Positions 25,519 to 34,486 are shown, counted from the stretch's first letter. The stretch is DNA of 64,000 nucleotides from Psychromonas aquimarina ATCC BAA-1526 (GCF_000428725.1 NZ_KE386792.1:364234-428233); one strand, 5' to 3'. Program-made: numbers and translations. The notes: generated by a model from the letters alone, not told the origin.

Positions 25519-26400
25519 ATGAATATTAAACACCTGCTTCTTTCACTGTTATTAATAACGCCGCTTGCTGTTTGTGCCGGCACGGGAAACGAGCTTAGCG
25601 AAGAGGAGCAATACACTGCATGGGCAGATGGAATATTAGACTCTCTTAACCCTCAGACTGGAGAAATTAAACTGCCGGGAGCAGCGGCTGTATTAAATGT
25701 TCCCGATGATTTTTATTATTTAAGTCCGGCCGATGCCGATAAAATACTCGTTGATGTCTGGGGTAACCCGCCTCAAAAAAACAATCTCGGCATGTTATTT
25801 CCAGCTGGCATAACCCCATTTGATATGGAGTCATGGGCAGTCACCATCGAATACGAAGAAGACGGTTATGTTTCCGATAAAGACGCTAATAAGATTGATT
25901 ATGCCGATCTGTTAGAACAGATGCAGTCTGATACAGCCGATGCCAGTAAAGAACGTATTAACCAGGGCTATGAAGAAGTTGAACTGATAGGATGGGCTTC
26001 AGCACCTTTTTATGATGCGCAGAGCCACAAACTGCACTGGGCTAAAGAAATCAGGTTCGGCAATGCTCCTGTTAATACACTTAATTACAACATAAGAGTA
26101 TTAGGCAGAAAAGGCGTACTGGTGCTTAATTTTATTGCGCAAATTGACCAGAAACAGCTTATTGAATCGAAGTTAGACACAGTTCTAGCACTCGCTGAAT
26201 TTGAAGCGAATGCCAAATATGAAAATTTTGACCCGCAGGTTGATCAGATGGCGGCCTACGGTCTGGGTGCGCTGGTTGCCGGAAAAGTGCTGGCAAAAAC
26301 CGGATTTTTAGCCATGGGCCTGATCTTCTTTAAAAAATTCGGCATCTTTTTAGCCGCAGCTGCTGGTGTATTTATTAAGAAAATTTTCCAACGCCGCTAA
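25519..26400 (+). CDS. DUF2167 family membrane protein
   Basis: About 293 residues from the ATG at 25519, which has AAAAAGGA and begins a signal peptide (to about residue 20, ending VCAG); a longer frame from 25477 lacks both. The exported body carries the DUF2167 pattern: a dominant N-terminal beta region (PGAAAVLNVPDDFYYL), then GMLFPAG, WAVTIEYEEDGYV and a Trp-rich stretch near residues 160-180 (LIGWASAPFYDAQSHKLHW). C-terminal helices (about 250-285) anchor it to the membrane. The family is widespread but has no known function. It has its own hairpin downstream and stands alone. Confidence 0.85.
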   Translation: MNIKHLLLSLLLITPLAVCAGTGNELSEEEQYTAWADGILDSLNPQTGEIKLPGAAAVLNVPDDFYYLSPADADKILVDVWGNPPQKNNLGMLFPAGITPFDMESWAVTIEYEEDGYVSDKDANKIDYADLLEQMQSDTADASKERINQGYEEVELIGWASAPFYDAQSHKLHWAKEIRFGNAPVNTLNYNIRVLGRKGVLVLNFIAQIDQKQLIESKLDTVLALAEFEANAKYENFDPQVDQMAAYGLGALVAGKVLAKTGFLAMGLIFFKKFGIFLAAAAGVFIKKIFQRR

Positions 26401-26409
26401 CTACAGCGA

Positions 26410-26438
26410 TTTCTCGGACTCTCATCAAGTCCGAGAAA
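26410..26438 (+). terminator. Hairpin after the DUF2167 gene
   Basis: TTTCTCGGACT (26410-26420) and AGTCCGAGAAA (26428-26438) pair perfectly around CTCATCA. No T-run follows, but the A/T end of the stem could contribute. Confidence 0.55.
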
Positions 26439-26593
26439 AACACTTCCCGCCTACACTTTAACTATTTGAAAAATCAACGGATAAACACTTTATCTGGCGC
26501 AGAACAATTATCAAAAATGCGAAGCAGCTTAAGCATCTGCTCAGCTCTTCCTATACAATCAAAATAATCAGACGGTTATTCAAAAGGTTATTT

Positions 26594-27451
26594 ATGAGCA
26601 TTGTATTTTTAAACGGCGAGTATCTGCCGATGCAGGAAGCTAAAATTTCACCGATGGACCGCGGTTTTTTATTTGGAGACGGTATTTACGAAGTGATCCC
26701 CTCTTACGATGGGAAACTGGTCGGTTTTGCGCCGCATATCCAGCGCTTAAATGAGGGGCTGCAGTTAATCGGCATAAACTGCAGACGAGAGCAGAGAGAA
26801 TGGCGGGAAATTTGTGAGAGACTTATTGAAAAAAACAGCGGTCTCAATCTAGGCATTTATCTGCATATAAGCCGCGGCGCCGATACTAAGCGCTTCCATG
26901 CTTACCCTGAAGATCTACCCGCCACTATTTATGCATTTGCCTTTGAGATCCCGGCGGCGAACATCGCAGACAAAAGTAAAGCGAAAGCTTATAAGGTATC
27001 AACCACAGAAGATCTGCGCTGGCAGCGCTGTAATATAAAATCAACGGCGCTTTTAGGTAATGTGATGCATTTTCAGCACGGCTTCAGCCGCGGCTGCAAT
27101 GAAACCATACTGTTTAATAACAATAATGAAATGACCGAAGGCAGTGCATGCAACGCATATATAGTTAAAAACAGTGTGGTCATTACTCCGCCTCTGGATA
27201 ATCAGATACTGCCCGGCATTACACGCTTTATGCTGCTTGATATTCTTTCCCGCCACAGCAGTATTAAAGTCGAAGAACGCATTGTCACTATGGATGAAGT
27301 CTTTGATGCAGATGAAGTCTGGTTAACAAGCTCAAGTAAAGAGATTGCACCGGTTGTTGAAATTGACGGCAAAACCGTGGGTAACGGTCAAATAGGCGAT
27401 CTATGGCTGACGGCACAGACTTTATACAGTGCACATAAAGCAGATTATTAG
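26594..27451 (+). CDS. dat: D-amino acid aminotransferase (class IV PLP)
   Basis: A 285-residue fold-type IV aminotransferase. MDRGFLFGDGIYEVIPSYDG (residues 22-41) is the conserved N-terminal active-site region, and the PLP Schiff-base lysine is Lys149 in CNIKSTALLGN. LPGITR (about 214-219) and a TSSSKEIAPV segment bind the cofactor phosphate. The similarity is to D-alanine aminotransferase more than to BCAT, but 4-amino-4-deoxychorismate lyase is a near relative, so the substrate is uncertain. It would make D-Glu or D-Ala for the cell wall or break them down. A terminator follows the stop. Confidence 0.87.
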   Translation: MSIVFLNGEYLPMQEAKISPMDRGFLFGDGIYEVIPSYDGKLVGFAPHIQRLNEGLQLIGINCRREQREWREICERLIEKNSGLNLGIYLHISRGADTKRFHAYPEDLPATIYAFAFEIPAANIADKSKAKAYKVSTTEDLRWQRCNIKSTALLGNVMHFQHGFSRGCNETILFNNNNEMTEGSACNAYIVKNSVVITPPLDNQILPGITRFMLLDILSRHSSIKVEERIVTMDEVFDADEVWLTSSSKEIAPVVEIDGKTVGNGQIGDLWLTAQTLYSAHKADY

Positions 27452-27491
27452 ACCCGGCTGTTGAACACTTAATGCTGCCGGGTTATATTTT
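27452..27491 (+). terminator. Terminator after the aminotransferase gene
   Basis: ACCCGGC (27452-27458) and GCCGGGT (27477-27483) form the stem, then TATATTTT. It begins immediately after the stop codon. Confidence 0.7.
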
Positions 27492-27551
27492 CAGCTGGCA
27501 CTGCCTGTGCCTGCATGCGGCTGCGCATGATATCTTACTGGAGTTTAGAGA

Positions 27552-28181
27552 GTGACTATAGATACCCTGACTGCCTTCGCCGGCATCGTTTTTTTACTAG
27601 CAGTTATTCCCGGCCCAAACGCACTGCTTATTTTGTACACCTCTTTAGCACAGGGTAAACGCCTTGCCTTTGTCAATATATTAGGTGTAGGTTTTGGTTT
27701 TCTTGTCCATGCTTTTGTATCGGCACAAGGGTTAAGCCTGCTGCTGGCACAATCATCTCTGGCTTTTCATATTTTTAAGTGGTTTGGTGTCGCTTATTTA
27801 TTATGGCTGGGGCTGACTAATATTAGAAACGGTTTACAGATATCGAATCTGAAATTAAAAACCGATCCGGGCGGCATTAACCCGTCTCTGGCCGGCAGTT
27901 TCTACAAAGGACTGCTCACTAATCTACTCAACCCCAAAATTGTACTGTTTTATCTGTCGATTTTTCCTCAGTTTGTTTCTCCGCAGCATATATTAGAACA
28001 AAGCCTGATTTTAGGTCTGGTTCAGGCGCTGGTTGTTGCCGGCTGGTTTTTAGTGGTGATCCTGTTTGCAGCGAAGCTGAAAACACTGCTGACCACAGCT
28101 AAAATATCTAAGTGGCTGAATTATATAAGCGGTGGACTTTTTATCGGTTTCGGTACAACGCTGGCCGCTGCAAGGTTATAA
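27552..28181 (+). CDS. LysE/RhtB family amino acid exporter
   Basis: A 209-residue inner-membrane protein with six hydrophobic segments. The N-terminal FLLAVIPGPNALLILYTSLAQG-like region (IPGPN) and GFYKGLLTNLLNPK-like segment (here AGSFYKGLLTNLLNPK, near residue 115-130) are the LysE/RhtB signature. Members export lysine, homoserine, threonine or other amino acids. Start is GTG at 27552 with TGGAG at 27539-27543. It has its own terminator and no regulator beside it. Substrate cannot be predicted. Confidence 0.92.
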   Translation: MTIDTLTAFAGIVFLLAVIPGPNALLILYTSLAQGKRLAFVNILGVGFGFLVHAFVSAQGLSLLLAQSSLAFHIFKWFGVAYLLWLGLTNIRNGLQISNLKLKTDPGGINPSLAGSFYKGLLTNLLNPKIVLFYLSIFPQFVSPQHILEQSLILGLVQALVVAGWFLVVILFAAKLKTLLTTAKISKWLNYISGGLFIGFGTTLAAARL

Positions 28182-28193
28182 TCATTTTTATTT

Positions 28194-28226
28194 AAAGAGG
28201 GTTTGTAACTTTCCAGCCCTCTTTTC
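28194..28226 (+). terminator. Rho-independent terminator after the LysE-type gene
   Basis: AAAGAGGG (28194-28201) and CCCTCTTT (28217-28224) form the stem, followed by TTCTATTT. Just upstream of the next gene. Confidence 0.75.
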
Positions 28227-28249
28227 TATTTACTTTCAGCTGGAATATT

Positions 28250-28783
28250 ATGACAAATATTGTGTATATCGCCTGCAGTTTAGACGGCTATATTGCTGGC
28301 AAAAACGGCACACTCGACTGGCTTGACTGCGCGCCTAATCCAGAGAATTCTGACTTTGGTTTTGCCGATTTTATGCAGGATATTGATGCTCTGGTGATGG
28401 GACGAAATACCTTTGATACAGTGGCCGCTTTTGCAGGCCCCTGGCCGTACACTAAACCGGTTTTTGTATTAAGTACTTCAATGAGCAGTATCCCCGAGGG
28501 TTATCAGGATAAAATACAGCTGCTTAACGGCCCCTTACGTGAAGTACTCGAGGATTTAGATAATAAAGGGTTTAACAATTTATATATCGACGGCGGTAAA
28601 ACTATTCAAAACTTCTTAAACGAAGACTTAATTGATAAGATGATTATTACAACAATTCCCGTTTTGCTAGGCGGTGGTACTTCATTATTTGCACAACTCC
28701 GCAGCCCGCTGTTTTTTACCCATGTAAAAACCGAGATTTTATTAAAGGCTATGGTGAAAAATACATACTCTAGAAAACGTTAA
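28250..28783 (+). CDS. Dihydrofolate reductase family protein (RibD C-terminal domain type)
   Basis: A 177-residue single-domain protein. It begins VYIACSLDGYIAGKNGTLDW, the classic start of the RibD-C/DHFR-like fold, and has ALVMGRNTFDTV (about residues 44-55), LYIDGGKTIQNFL (about 114-126) and a PVLLGGGTSLF loop (about 140-150) that binds NADPH. Members reduce pteridine- or pyrimidine-like substrates; the true substrate is unknown. It has no riboflavin or folate genes next to it. Confidence 0.9.
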   Translation: MTNIVYIACSLDGYIAGKNGTLDWLDCAPNPENSDFGFADFMQDIDALVMGRNTFDTVAAFAGPWPYTKPVFVLSTSMSSIPEGYQDKIQLLNGPLREVLEDLDNKGFNNLYIDGGKTIQNFLNEDLIDKMIITTIPVLLGGGTSLFAQLRSPLFFTHVKTEILLKAMVKNTYSRKR

Positions 28784-28806
28784 CAGCAGATTCACTGTAT
28801 CTATAT

Positions 28807-29775
28807 TTACTTTTCGCAGCTGACTGGTATCCAGCTTTGCCAGAGCTTTTGATAACTGTCAATCCACTGCTTAGCCGCTTCGTCATAGGTCATATTATTC
28901 GCATCTATAAAGGCAGCTATTTCAGAAAGCATTTCATTATTAAAATTTATATTTTTTAAAGTGTTGAAAGCGCATGGCCAGTCATCAGGAAAATTGACAG
29001 ATGTTACTTTTTTTAACCATCCATCTGTAGGATTACCGCAGTCCCACAACCATTTTTGACTCAGTCCCCATTCTGGAATGGTTTCACATGCAGGCGTATA
29101 TTCGGGAAACTCTATAAATTTTCCATCATAGCGGGCATCAACCCAGTTAGGAGTCCAGTTAAATAATACAATCGGCTTCTTCTGAGCAGCTGCTTTTTCT
29201 AATTCAACCCATAATTCATCACCATGTTTTACTCTAATAATTTCAAAATCTAAGCTTAGCGCTCTAACTCTAACCTTATCACGTTTTTCCCATGGACCTC
29301 CAAGATAGCGCCCTTTGGGGGTTGTTTCCGGCGTTGCGAATAACTCAGCACAGTTATTTAATGCTTTCCAGTCAGGCAGACCTGGGCACTGCTGTTCAAC
29401 ATAACTTGGATACCACCATTCCTCTCTAGTTTTAGCATCATGATTTCCTGCATCAATAATGCGTTTTTCTTCGAGCAGCTGGTTAACTTTAACAGCCATG
29501 GTTCCTTCCCAAGCCTCAACCTGCACATGTAATTTTTCGGATTTCAATCTAAACCACTGATCATTAGATTTAGACGCTATATATTCAACCTTGTATCCAA
29601 GTGTTCGGAATATCTCACCAGTTATTTTTGCTAGAACAATTTGGCTCGACCAGTTATTAATAATAATTTTGATCGGTTTCTGATTCTTACTGGCGGCTAA
29701 AGCCTGTGACGAGTTACTGAAAACAACAACTAATATGAAGGTCATAATGATGGTCTTAATTTTAAATCCCTCCAT
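28807..29775 (-). CDS. Glycine betaine/choline-type ABC transporter substrate-binding protein (ProX/OpuAC-like), orphan
   Basis: A 322-residue periplasmic protein with a signal peptide (residues 1-27, ending ALAAS). The OpuAC-like fold is seen from KIIINNWSSQIVLAKITGEI, with the aromatic-rich region WEGTMAVKV, REEWWYPSYVEQQCPG and VLFNWTPNWVDARYDGKFIEF, which in this family form the Trp/Tyr cage for quaternary amines. Disulphide-type cysteines are present (about residues 118 to 131 and others). No permease or ATPase gene is near, so it would have to work with a transporter encoded elsewhere. A strong dyad is upstream, which suggests osmotic or substrate control. Confidence 0.87.
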   Translation of the reverse strand: MEGFKIKTIIMTFILVVVFSNSSQALAASKNQKPIKIIINNWSSQIVLAKITGEIFRTLGYKVEYIASKSNDQWFRLKSEKLHVQVEAWEGTMAVKVNQLLEEKRIIDAGNHDAKTREEWWYPSYVEQQCPGLPDWKALNNCAELFATPETTPKGRYLGGPWEKRDKVRVRALSLDFEIIRVKHGDELWVELEKAAAQKKPIVLFNWTPNWVDARYDGKFIEFPEYTPACETIPEWGLSQKWLWDCGNPTDGWLKKVTSVNFPDDWPCAFNTLKNINFNNEMLSEIAAFIDANNMTYDEAAKQWIDSYQKLWQSWIPVSCEK

Positions 29776-29830
29776 ATCTCACTCCATTGACAGGTGTTTA
29801 AAGTTAACGCTAAAGACTGACTTCAATGTA

Positions 29831-29859
29831 TTTAAACCTATTGAAACAATAGGCTTAAA
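29831..29859 (-). promoter_or_regulatory. 29-bp near-perfect dyad upstream of the betaine-binding protein gene
   Basis: CCTATTG-AAA-CAATAGG (29837-29853) is exact, and the flanking TTTAA / TTAAA continue the symmetry with one mismatch. It is 56-84 bases before the start at 29775. A likely operator for a local repressor such as a BetI- or MarR-type protein; which one is not clear. Confidence 0.6.
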
Positions 29860-29975
29860 TACAATCACAACTAATTATAGTTCTCGAAAATGAGCAGAAG
29901 GCAAAAAAACAAAAGCAAAATCTCATTTGCTTTAAAAAACTTTACGGGATGAATTAAAGAATGAAAATCGACAGA

Positions 29976-30272
29976 TCAATTCCGGAGTGAAGCGGCCTCT
30001 TTTGCCACTAACCCGTTGCGCACTAAACCGCGACGGACATTTTTACATAATTTTGCAAAGCGGGATATTTCCCCCAGATCAGGCAGCTCTCCCCGATCAA
30101 TAACCGACTCCCAATGCATAATTTCGGTTTCCACTAACTCCAGTAATTTTTTAGGGCAGCCGACGCAGCTGGTGCCGCATATCTGCCTGTCAGGATCATC
30201 AAAGGGGAAGTCATCTTTAACCATTTCAATAATATTCAGCATGGCTGTTTTACGATCAGGTTTTTTACTCAT
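29976..30272 (-). CDS. Small protein with a Cys-x3-Cys-x2-Cys motif, unknown function
   Basis: A 98-residue cytoplasmic protein. Residues 30-42 carry Cys32, Cys36 and Cys39 in QICGTSCVGCPKKL, a spacing that could bind a metal or Fe-S cluster; no fourth Cys is nearby except Cys76. The rest is helical and charged (KLLELVETEIMHWESVIDRG). Similar short proteins with this motif occur in Vibrio and Shewanella as uncharacterised genes. Function unknown. It lies between two binding-protein genes on the same strand but does not overlap either. Confidence 0.75.
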   Translation of the reverse strand: MSKKPDRKTAMLNIIEMVKDDFPFDDPDRQICGTSCVGCPKKLLELVETEIMHWESVIDRGELPDLGEISRFAKLCKNVRRGLVRNGLVAKEAASLRN

Positions 30273-30366
30273 ATTTATTCTTACATTAAAAAAGAGCAGA
30301 TATTGTAACGTATTTTTTAAACAGCAAAATAAATAAGATCAGTGCAGTTAAGAAGTATCTCCACAG

Positions 30367-31134
30367 TTATTCCTCTTGATAGGGGGATTTTTTAAGATAA
30401 AGATCGGCCATTTCTTTGAACTTTCCAGAACGTTTAATGGCCTCTAATGCGCTGTTCCACTTTTTGACCTCCTGATCAGCAATATTTTTAGACAGAGCAA
30501 GATAAACATTTCCTGAAAGTACCACTACCGAAGTCTGTCGGACATGCTGAGAGCGGATATTTGTCTGCATTAATTTATCTTCAATGGTATCGTTCGATGT
30601 GATCGCTAAATCGACTCTATGGAGTTTTAACATTTTAAAACAGTTAGCATAATCTGAATTTCTACTGAGTTTAGTAAAATGCATTTTAGACAGCAGTGAA
30701 TCATGGACCGAGCCGTTTAATACGCAGACTCTAAGATTTTTAGCATCCTCAAGTTTTTTTATACCGGTAGGCCGGCTTCGCCATTCATAAAAGTAATCCT
30801 GTGCCTGTGATATAGGGCCAACCCATTTCACTGTATTTTCTCTGGCGGCGGTTCGCTGCACAGCAAAAAAGAACACATTGTCCTCTTTCTGGACATTGTG
30901 TAAACCACGCTTAAAAGAAACTTCGCGCATTTTATTCTCATGGTGCAGGGCACTTGTCAGCTCATTGATAACTTCAACGTAAAAACTTCTTTTCCCCTGA
31001 TGTGGTTTTCCCTTGCAAATAAAGTTTTCACATTCTACCTGCCCGGATAAATTATGAGTGAATATAGTTATATGGTCTGCGGCTGCGGGCGGTAGATAAA
31101 ACAACAGCAGAATAATTGATATACTTAACCTCAT
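30367..31134 (-). CDS. Periplasmic binding protein, family 3 type, orphan
   Basis: A 255-residue protein with a signal peptide (residues 1-19, ending AAAD). It has the layout of family 3 solute-binding proteins: a first-lobe EVINELTSALHHENKMREVS segment, an interdomain FFFAVQRTAARENTVKWVGP region and a return near LSRNSDYANCFKMLKLHRVD. The last quarter is Lys-rich (IKRSGKFKEMADLYLKKS). There is no ABC permease near, like the other orphan binding proteins in this window. Ligand unknown. Confidence 0.8.
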   Translation of the reverse strand: MRLSISIILLLFYLPPAAADHITIFTHNLSGQVECENFICKGKPHQGKRSFYVEVINELTSALHHENKMREVSFKRGLHNVQKEDNVFFFAVQRTAARENTVKWVGPISQAQDYFYEWRSRPTGIKKLEDAKNLRVCVLNGSVHDSLLSKMHFTKLSRNSDYANCFKMLKLHRVDLAITSNDTIEDKLMQTNIRSQHVRQTSVVVLSGNVYLALSKNIADQEVKKWNSALEAIKRSGKFKEMADLYLKKSPYQEE

Positions 31135-31492
31135 TCCCCTTCCTTATCCGCGTATCAATAACACAGTTGAATTTATCCTGAATACAGGCAGCGGCCTTGC
31201 TGTCAGACGAAATATTCTTTAAAAGCAGATAAAATAGATCTTAATACACAATATGAAAATAACATCAAAAAAGGCAGTTAATAATCACAGTTGTGACTCA
31301 ACTAAATATTTAACAGCCTTAGCCGAGGCCAGGTTAAACGAACAGCGCACTTAGCTGGTTTTAGGGGGATTTACAAATTTGAGCATTGCTGGGGCAAGAA
31401 GGAAATAGACAGCAGCATTCAAGCAGAAAAAGATAAAATGCAGCAGTTGCGGCCGCATATTTTACAAAACAGCGGCCGCTATTCTTTGTACT
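31135..31492. other. Intergenic region with paired GCGGCCGC sites
   Basis: About 358 bases between the binding-protein and scrB genes (same strand). GCGGCCGC occurs twice, at 31449-31456 and 31472-31479, 15 bases apart; because each is palindromic they can form a stem. It lies just downstream of scrB and may be its terminator, although the U-tract is poor. Nothing else stands out. Confidence 0.45.
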
Positions 31493-33103
31493 TTAGTATA
31501 ACCAGCAGTCGACTATATCAACCAGCCCTTCCCGGCTGAATCTGGTGGCATCGGGCGCGCTGAAAATACGTGCCGACATAACCGCTTCACCGTTATTAAT
31601 GAATATTTCCAGCGAAGAGTTATCGGATAAAATCTGTAACTGTACCGAGTCTGAATCAGTCAGGACTAATTCACGCAGCTTGTCACCTTCACGGTTCAGA
31701 GTATTAGATCTGTCTAAAAACAAAGTATTAACGGCTTTATCTAAACGAATTTCACAGTATCCCTGCTCCCATTGGTGTAAACGCAGCGAGCTTCCCCAGG
31801 CCATTGATACTTTCAACTCAAAGGTTTTACTTTCTAAATCAAAAGACTTTGCCTGCGGCGGTACACTAAGCGGTTTTAAGCGTAACTTCTGCAGCTCTTT
31901 AAGCGGCTTTTGTATCAGCCTGCCGTTTTCATAGGTCAATTCACGAAGCGCCGTTAACTGGTGTATCCAACCGTTATCTGAGCTGGGGTGATCAACTTCA
32001 TCGGGCAGGCCCATCCAGGCAGACATAATTCTGCGTCCATCCGGTGTCTGCAGAGACTGCGGTGCATAAAAATCAAAGCCATGGTCTAAATTCTGAAAAT
32101 CAGATAACAACACCTGACCGTTTTTAGAAAATTTCGCTTTAACAATACCGTTATGATGCGCAACGGTATGGCTTGGGCTGTCCGATTCAATGCCCTGCGG
32201 GCCGACAACAATAAAATCCTGATTGTTTAAATTGAAGAAATCCGGGCATTCCCACATATAACCGAAGTCACCTAACTCATCGCCGCACAGAGTAAGAAAT
32301 GTCCAGTTTTTAAGATCCTCTGACTGGTAAACAGCCAGGCGCCCTATGTTGTCTTCACGCTGCACACCCAGCAGCATTAACCAGTGATCGTTATGACGAA
32401 TAATTTTAGGATCGCGGCAGTGGGCAGTCACACCCGGCGGCAGATCAGGAACCACCGGCCCGTGTTTAGTAAAATTAATACCGTCTTCTGAAGTGGCTAA
32501 ACACTGCGTAGTATGTCTGTCTCTCTGCTTATCAATACGCACATTACCCGTATAGAAAAGCATTAACTGCTCATCGTGACTGAGTGCATGACCGGAGAAA
32601 ACACCATGGCTGTCAAACCAGTCTGACGGTGTTAAAGCAACAGGCTGGCGTTCCCAGTTAATTAAATCTTTGCTGGTTAAATGTGCCCAGTACTTATCTT
32701 TATGCACACAGGCATAGGGATACCACTGGTAAAACAGGTGATACAGACCCTGGTGATAAATAAAACCATTGGGATCATTTAATAACCCCTGCGGAGGAGA
32801 GATATGCCAGGCGGGACGAAACTCACACTCAACTTCCTGAGTATAAGGAGCACTGTCCAGCAGCTGCTGCTGAGTAAGCAGCCGGCCTGCCTGTAATAAC
32901 TGCAGTTCTAATTCTTTTTTATCTGCAGCGATATTTTTACTATAGGTAAGCTGCTTGAGAGCTTCATTGTAAGTTTGCTGTTTTGCCTGAGCGGATAACA
33001 GATCGACATCCCGAACCTCCACAATAATACGAGAATCCGGGTTCAGAACACGGACCACATTACTAATACCACCACACTCTTCAATAATTGATAATAACGA
33101 CAT
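31493..33103 (-). CDS. scrB: Sucrose-6-phosphate hydrolase, GH32
   Basis: A 536-residue GH32 enzyme that splits the phosphorylated sucrose delivered by the PTS into glucose-6-phosphate and fructose. The catalytic nucleophile is Asp110 in GLLNDPNGF; CRDPKI supplies the transition-state stabilising Asp and MWECPDF the acid/base Glu. The five-bladed propeller is followed by a C-terminal beta-sandwich ending near VMSARIFSA. About 95 residues precede the catalytic domain; this extension has a compact alpha/beta look and is longer than in the simplest members. A scr operator lies just upstream, and the gene is divergent in function from scrA and scrK. Confidence 0.95.
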   Translation of the reverse strand: MSLLSIIEECGGISNVVRVLNPDSRIIVEVRDVDLLSAQAKQQTYNEALKQLTYSKNIAADKKELELQLLQAGRLLTQQQLLDSAPYTQEVECEFRPAWHISPPQGLLNDPNGFIYHQGLYHLFYQWYPYACVHKDKYWAHLTSKDLINWERQPVALTPSDWFDSHGVFSGHALSHDEQLMLFYTGNVRIDKQRDRHTTQCLATSEDGINFTKHGPVVPDLPPGVTAHCRDPKIIRHNDHWLMLLGVQREDNIGRLAVYQSEDLKNWTFLTLCGDELGDFGYMWECPDFFNLNNQDFIVVGPQGIESDSPSHTVAHHNGIVKAKFSKNGQVLLSDFQNLDHGFDFYAPQSLQTPDGRRIMSAWMGLPDEVDHPSSDNGWIHQLTALRELTYENGRLIQKPLKELQKLRLKPLSVPPQAKSFDLESKTFELKVSMAWGSSLRLHQWEQGYCEIRLDKAVNTLFLDRSNTLNREGDKLRELVLTDSDSVQLQILSDNSSLEIFINNGEAVMSARIFSAPDATRFSREGLVDIVDCWLY

Positions 33104-33131
33104 ACTTCACCTGCAACAGCCAATAAAAAAC

Positions 33132-33143
33132 GGGAACGTTCCC
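33132..33143 (-). promoter_or_regulatory. ScrR operator upstream of scrB
   Basis: GGGAACGTTCCC is a perfect palindrome 29 bases before the scrB start. It shares the GGGAACG half-site with the operators of scrR, scrA and scrY, so all belong to one regulon. Confidence 0.85.
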
Positions 33144-33251
33144 AAGATATGTAAAAGCGGCTGACTTTGCAATAGCCGCGAGAAAATAACAGCACTAATA
33201 TTGAGTGAGGGCAGTCAAAAAGTGATCTAAGTAGTATTCTTCCGGTGCAGC

Positions 33252-34241
33252 TCAGCAGCTTTGACGAGAGATATTTTCAAAGCTCATCACCAGTTTACTA
33301 ACGTCCGCCTGCTTATTTTCAATTAAATCCAGCAGTACCTGAGCTGATTTTTTCCCCGATAAATCAAAGGCATAGTTAAATGTTGATAAACTAGGAGTAC
33401 ACACCTGGCCAAGCTCATCATTACCGACGCCAAGCACTTTGATATCTTTACCTGGTATTTTATTCGCTTCCGAGATGGCCTTCATCGCGCCGATTGCTAT
33501 TCGGTCTGTCGCACAAAACAAACCGTCTAGCTGCGGCCAGTCCGTTAACAGCTGCTTTGTCTGCTGATAGCCGGACTCAATAGTAAATTCGCCACGGCTG
33601 TGGAACAAAGCAGAGATCTGCTTCGAGTGCTGCAGCGACTGTGTCAGCCCCTGAAAACGACACTGATCAACCGCAATATCCTGGCTGTTTACACCGATAA
33701 AACCAATATTTGATGCCCCGGCTTCAACAAGTCTCATGCCGGCACTAAAGCCGACCCCGACATCATCATGGATAATACTCGGAATATTAAACAAAGAGCC
33801 GTCCTGACCGATTAACACAACCGGTACAGTAGACTGCTTTATTGCTTTTACCAGTGCCTTGTCTAGATGCGTTGCATAAAGCAGTATTCCTTCAACACGC
33901 TTCTGATTAAAACGCTTTATATATTCAATCTCTTTTTCATTATCCTGCTGGCTGTTTGCCAGTAAAACATGCTTGCCCGCCTGCTCAATCACTGAGCTTA
34001 AACCGTCCAGTCCTTTGGCAGTAGCATTGGAAGACATACGCGGCACAATCACGCCGATCAGGTTGGTTTTCTGTAATTTAAGATCTCTGGCAACCTGGTT
34101 AGCAACATAGCCGCATTCATCAATGGCTTTCTGCACCTTTTCTTTGGTACTTGCTTTTACACCGTATTCATTATTAATCACGCGGGAGACCGTAGATTTC
34201 GATACTCCTGATAATTTTGCTACTTCATGCAGTCCTGCCAT
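33252..34241 (-). CDS. scrR: Sucrose operon repressor, LacI family
   Basis: A 329-residue LacI/GalR regulator. The HTH with hinge helix spans residues 1-60: LHEVAKLSGVSKSTVSRVIN is the recognition region, followed by YVANQVARDLKLQKT. The ligand domain (about 62-329) is the periplasmic-binding-protein fold. It is divergent from scrA and follows scrB. Operators of the GGGAACGTTTGC type lie in front of scrR, scrB, scrA and scrY. In related bacteria ScrR is released by fructose or fructose phosphates. It probably also represses itself, since an operator is 18-33 bases before its start. Confidence 0.93.
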   Translation of the reverse strand: MAGLHEVAKLSGVSKSTVSRVINNEYGVKASTKEKVQKAIDECGYVANQVARDLKLQKTNLIGVIVPRMSSNATAKGLDGLSSVIEQAGKHVLLANSQQDNEKEIEYIKRFNQKRVEGILLYATHLDKALVKAIKQSTVPVVLIGQDGSLFNIPSIIHDDVGVGFSAGMRLVEAGASNIGFIGVNSQDIAVDQCRFQGLTQSLQHSKQISALFHSRGEFTIESGYQQTKQLLTDWPQLDGLFCATDRIAIGAMKAISEANKIPGKDIKVLGVGNDELGQVCTPSLSTFNYAFDLSGKKSAQVLLDLIENKQADVSKLVMSFENISRQSC

Positions 34242-34258
34242 GAGCTGTTTCCTAGTTA

Positions 34259-34274
34259 TTGGGAATGTTTGCAG
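34259..34274. promoter_or_regulatory. ScrR operator in front of scrR
   Basis: TTGGGAATGTTTGCAG matches the scr operator with one change in the centre. It is adjacent to the scrR start (34241), giving autorepression. Confidence 0.8.
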
Positions 34275-34410
34275 TAATCATAACAAAACTCACCATCTCA
34301 ATGATGAAAAGATCGCACCGCCAGGTCATTTATCACACAAAAAGAAGATGCAAATCACACTTACCCCATAATGCGCTTGAAGAAATGAAATAATTGTTTA
34401 AAACTTATTT

Positions 34411-34427
34411 CTGCAAACGTTCCCAAA
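34411..34427 (+). promoter_or_regulatory. ScrR operator in front of scrA
   Basis: CTGCAAACGTTCCCAAA (34411-34427) is the inverse of the TTGGGAACGTTTGCAG site found in front of scrY. It is 60-76 bases before the scrA start. The surrounding 34320-34430 is homologous to the region upstream of scrY (41370-41470 on the other strand). Confidence 0.88.
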
Positions 34428-34486
34428 GAATGCCGAATATCATTTTTGCAGCTAAAGGAATAGATACGTTCACTAGGAGAGAAGTT

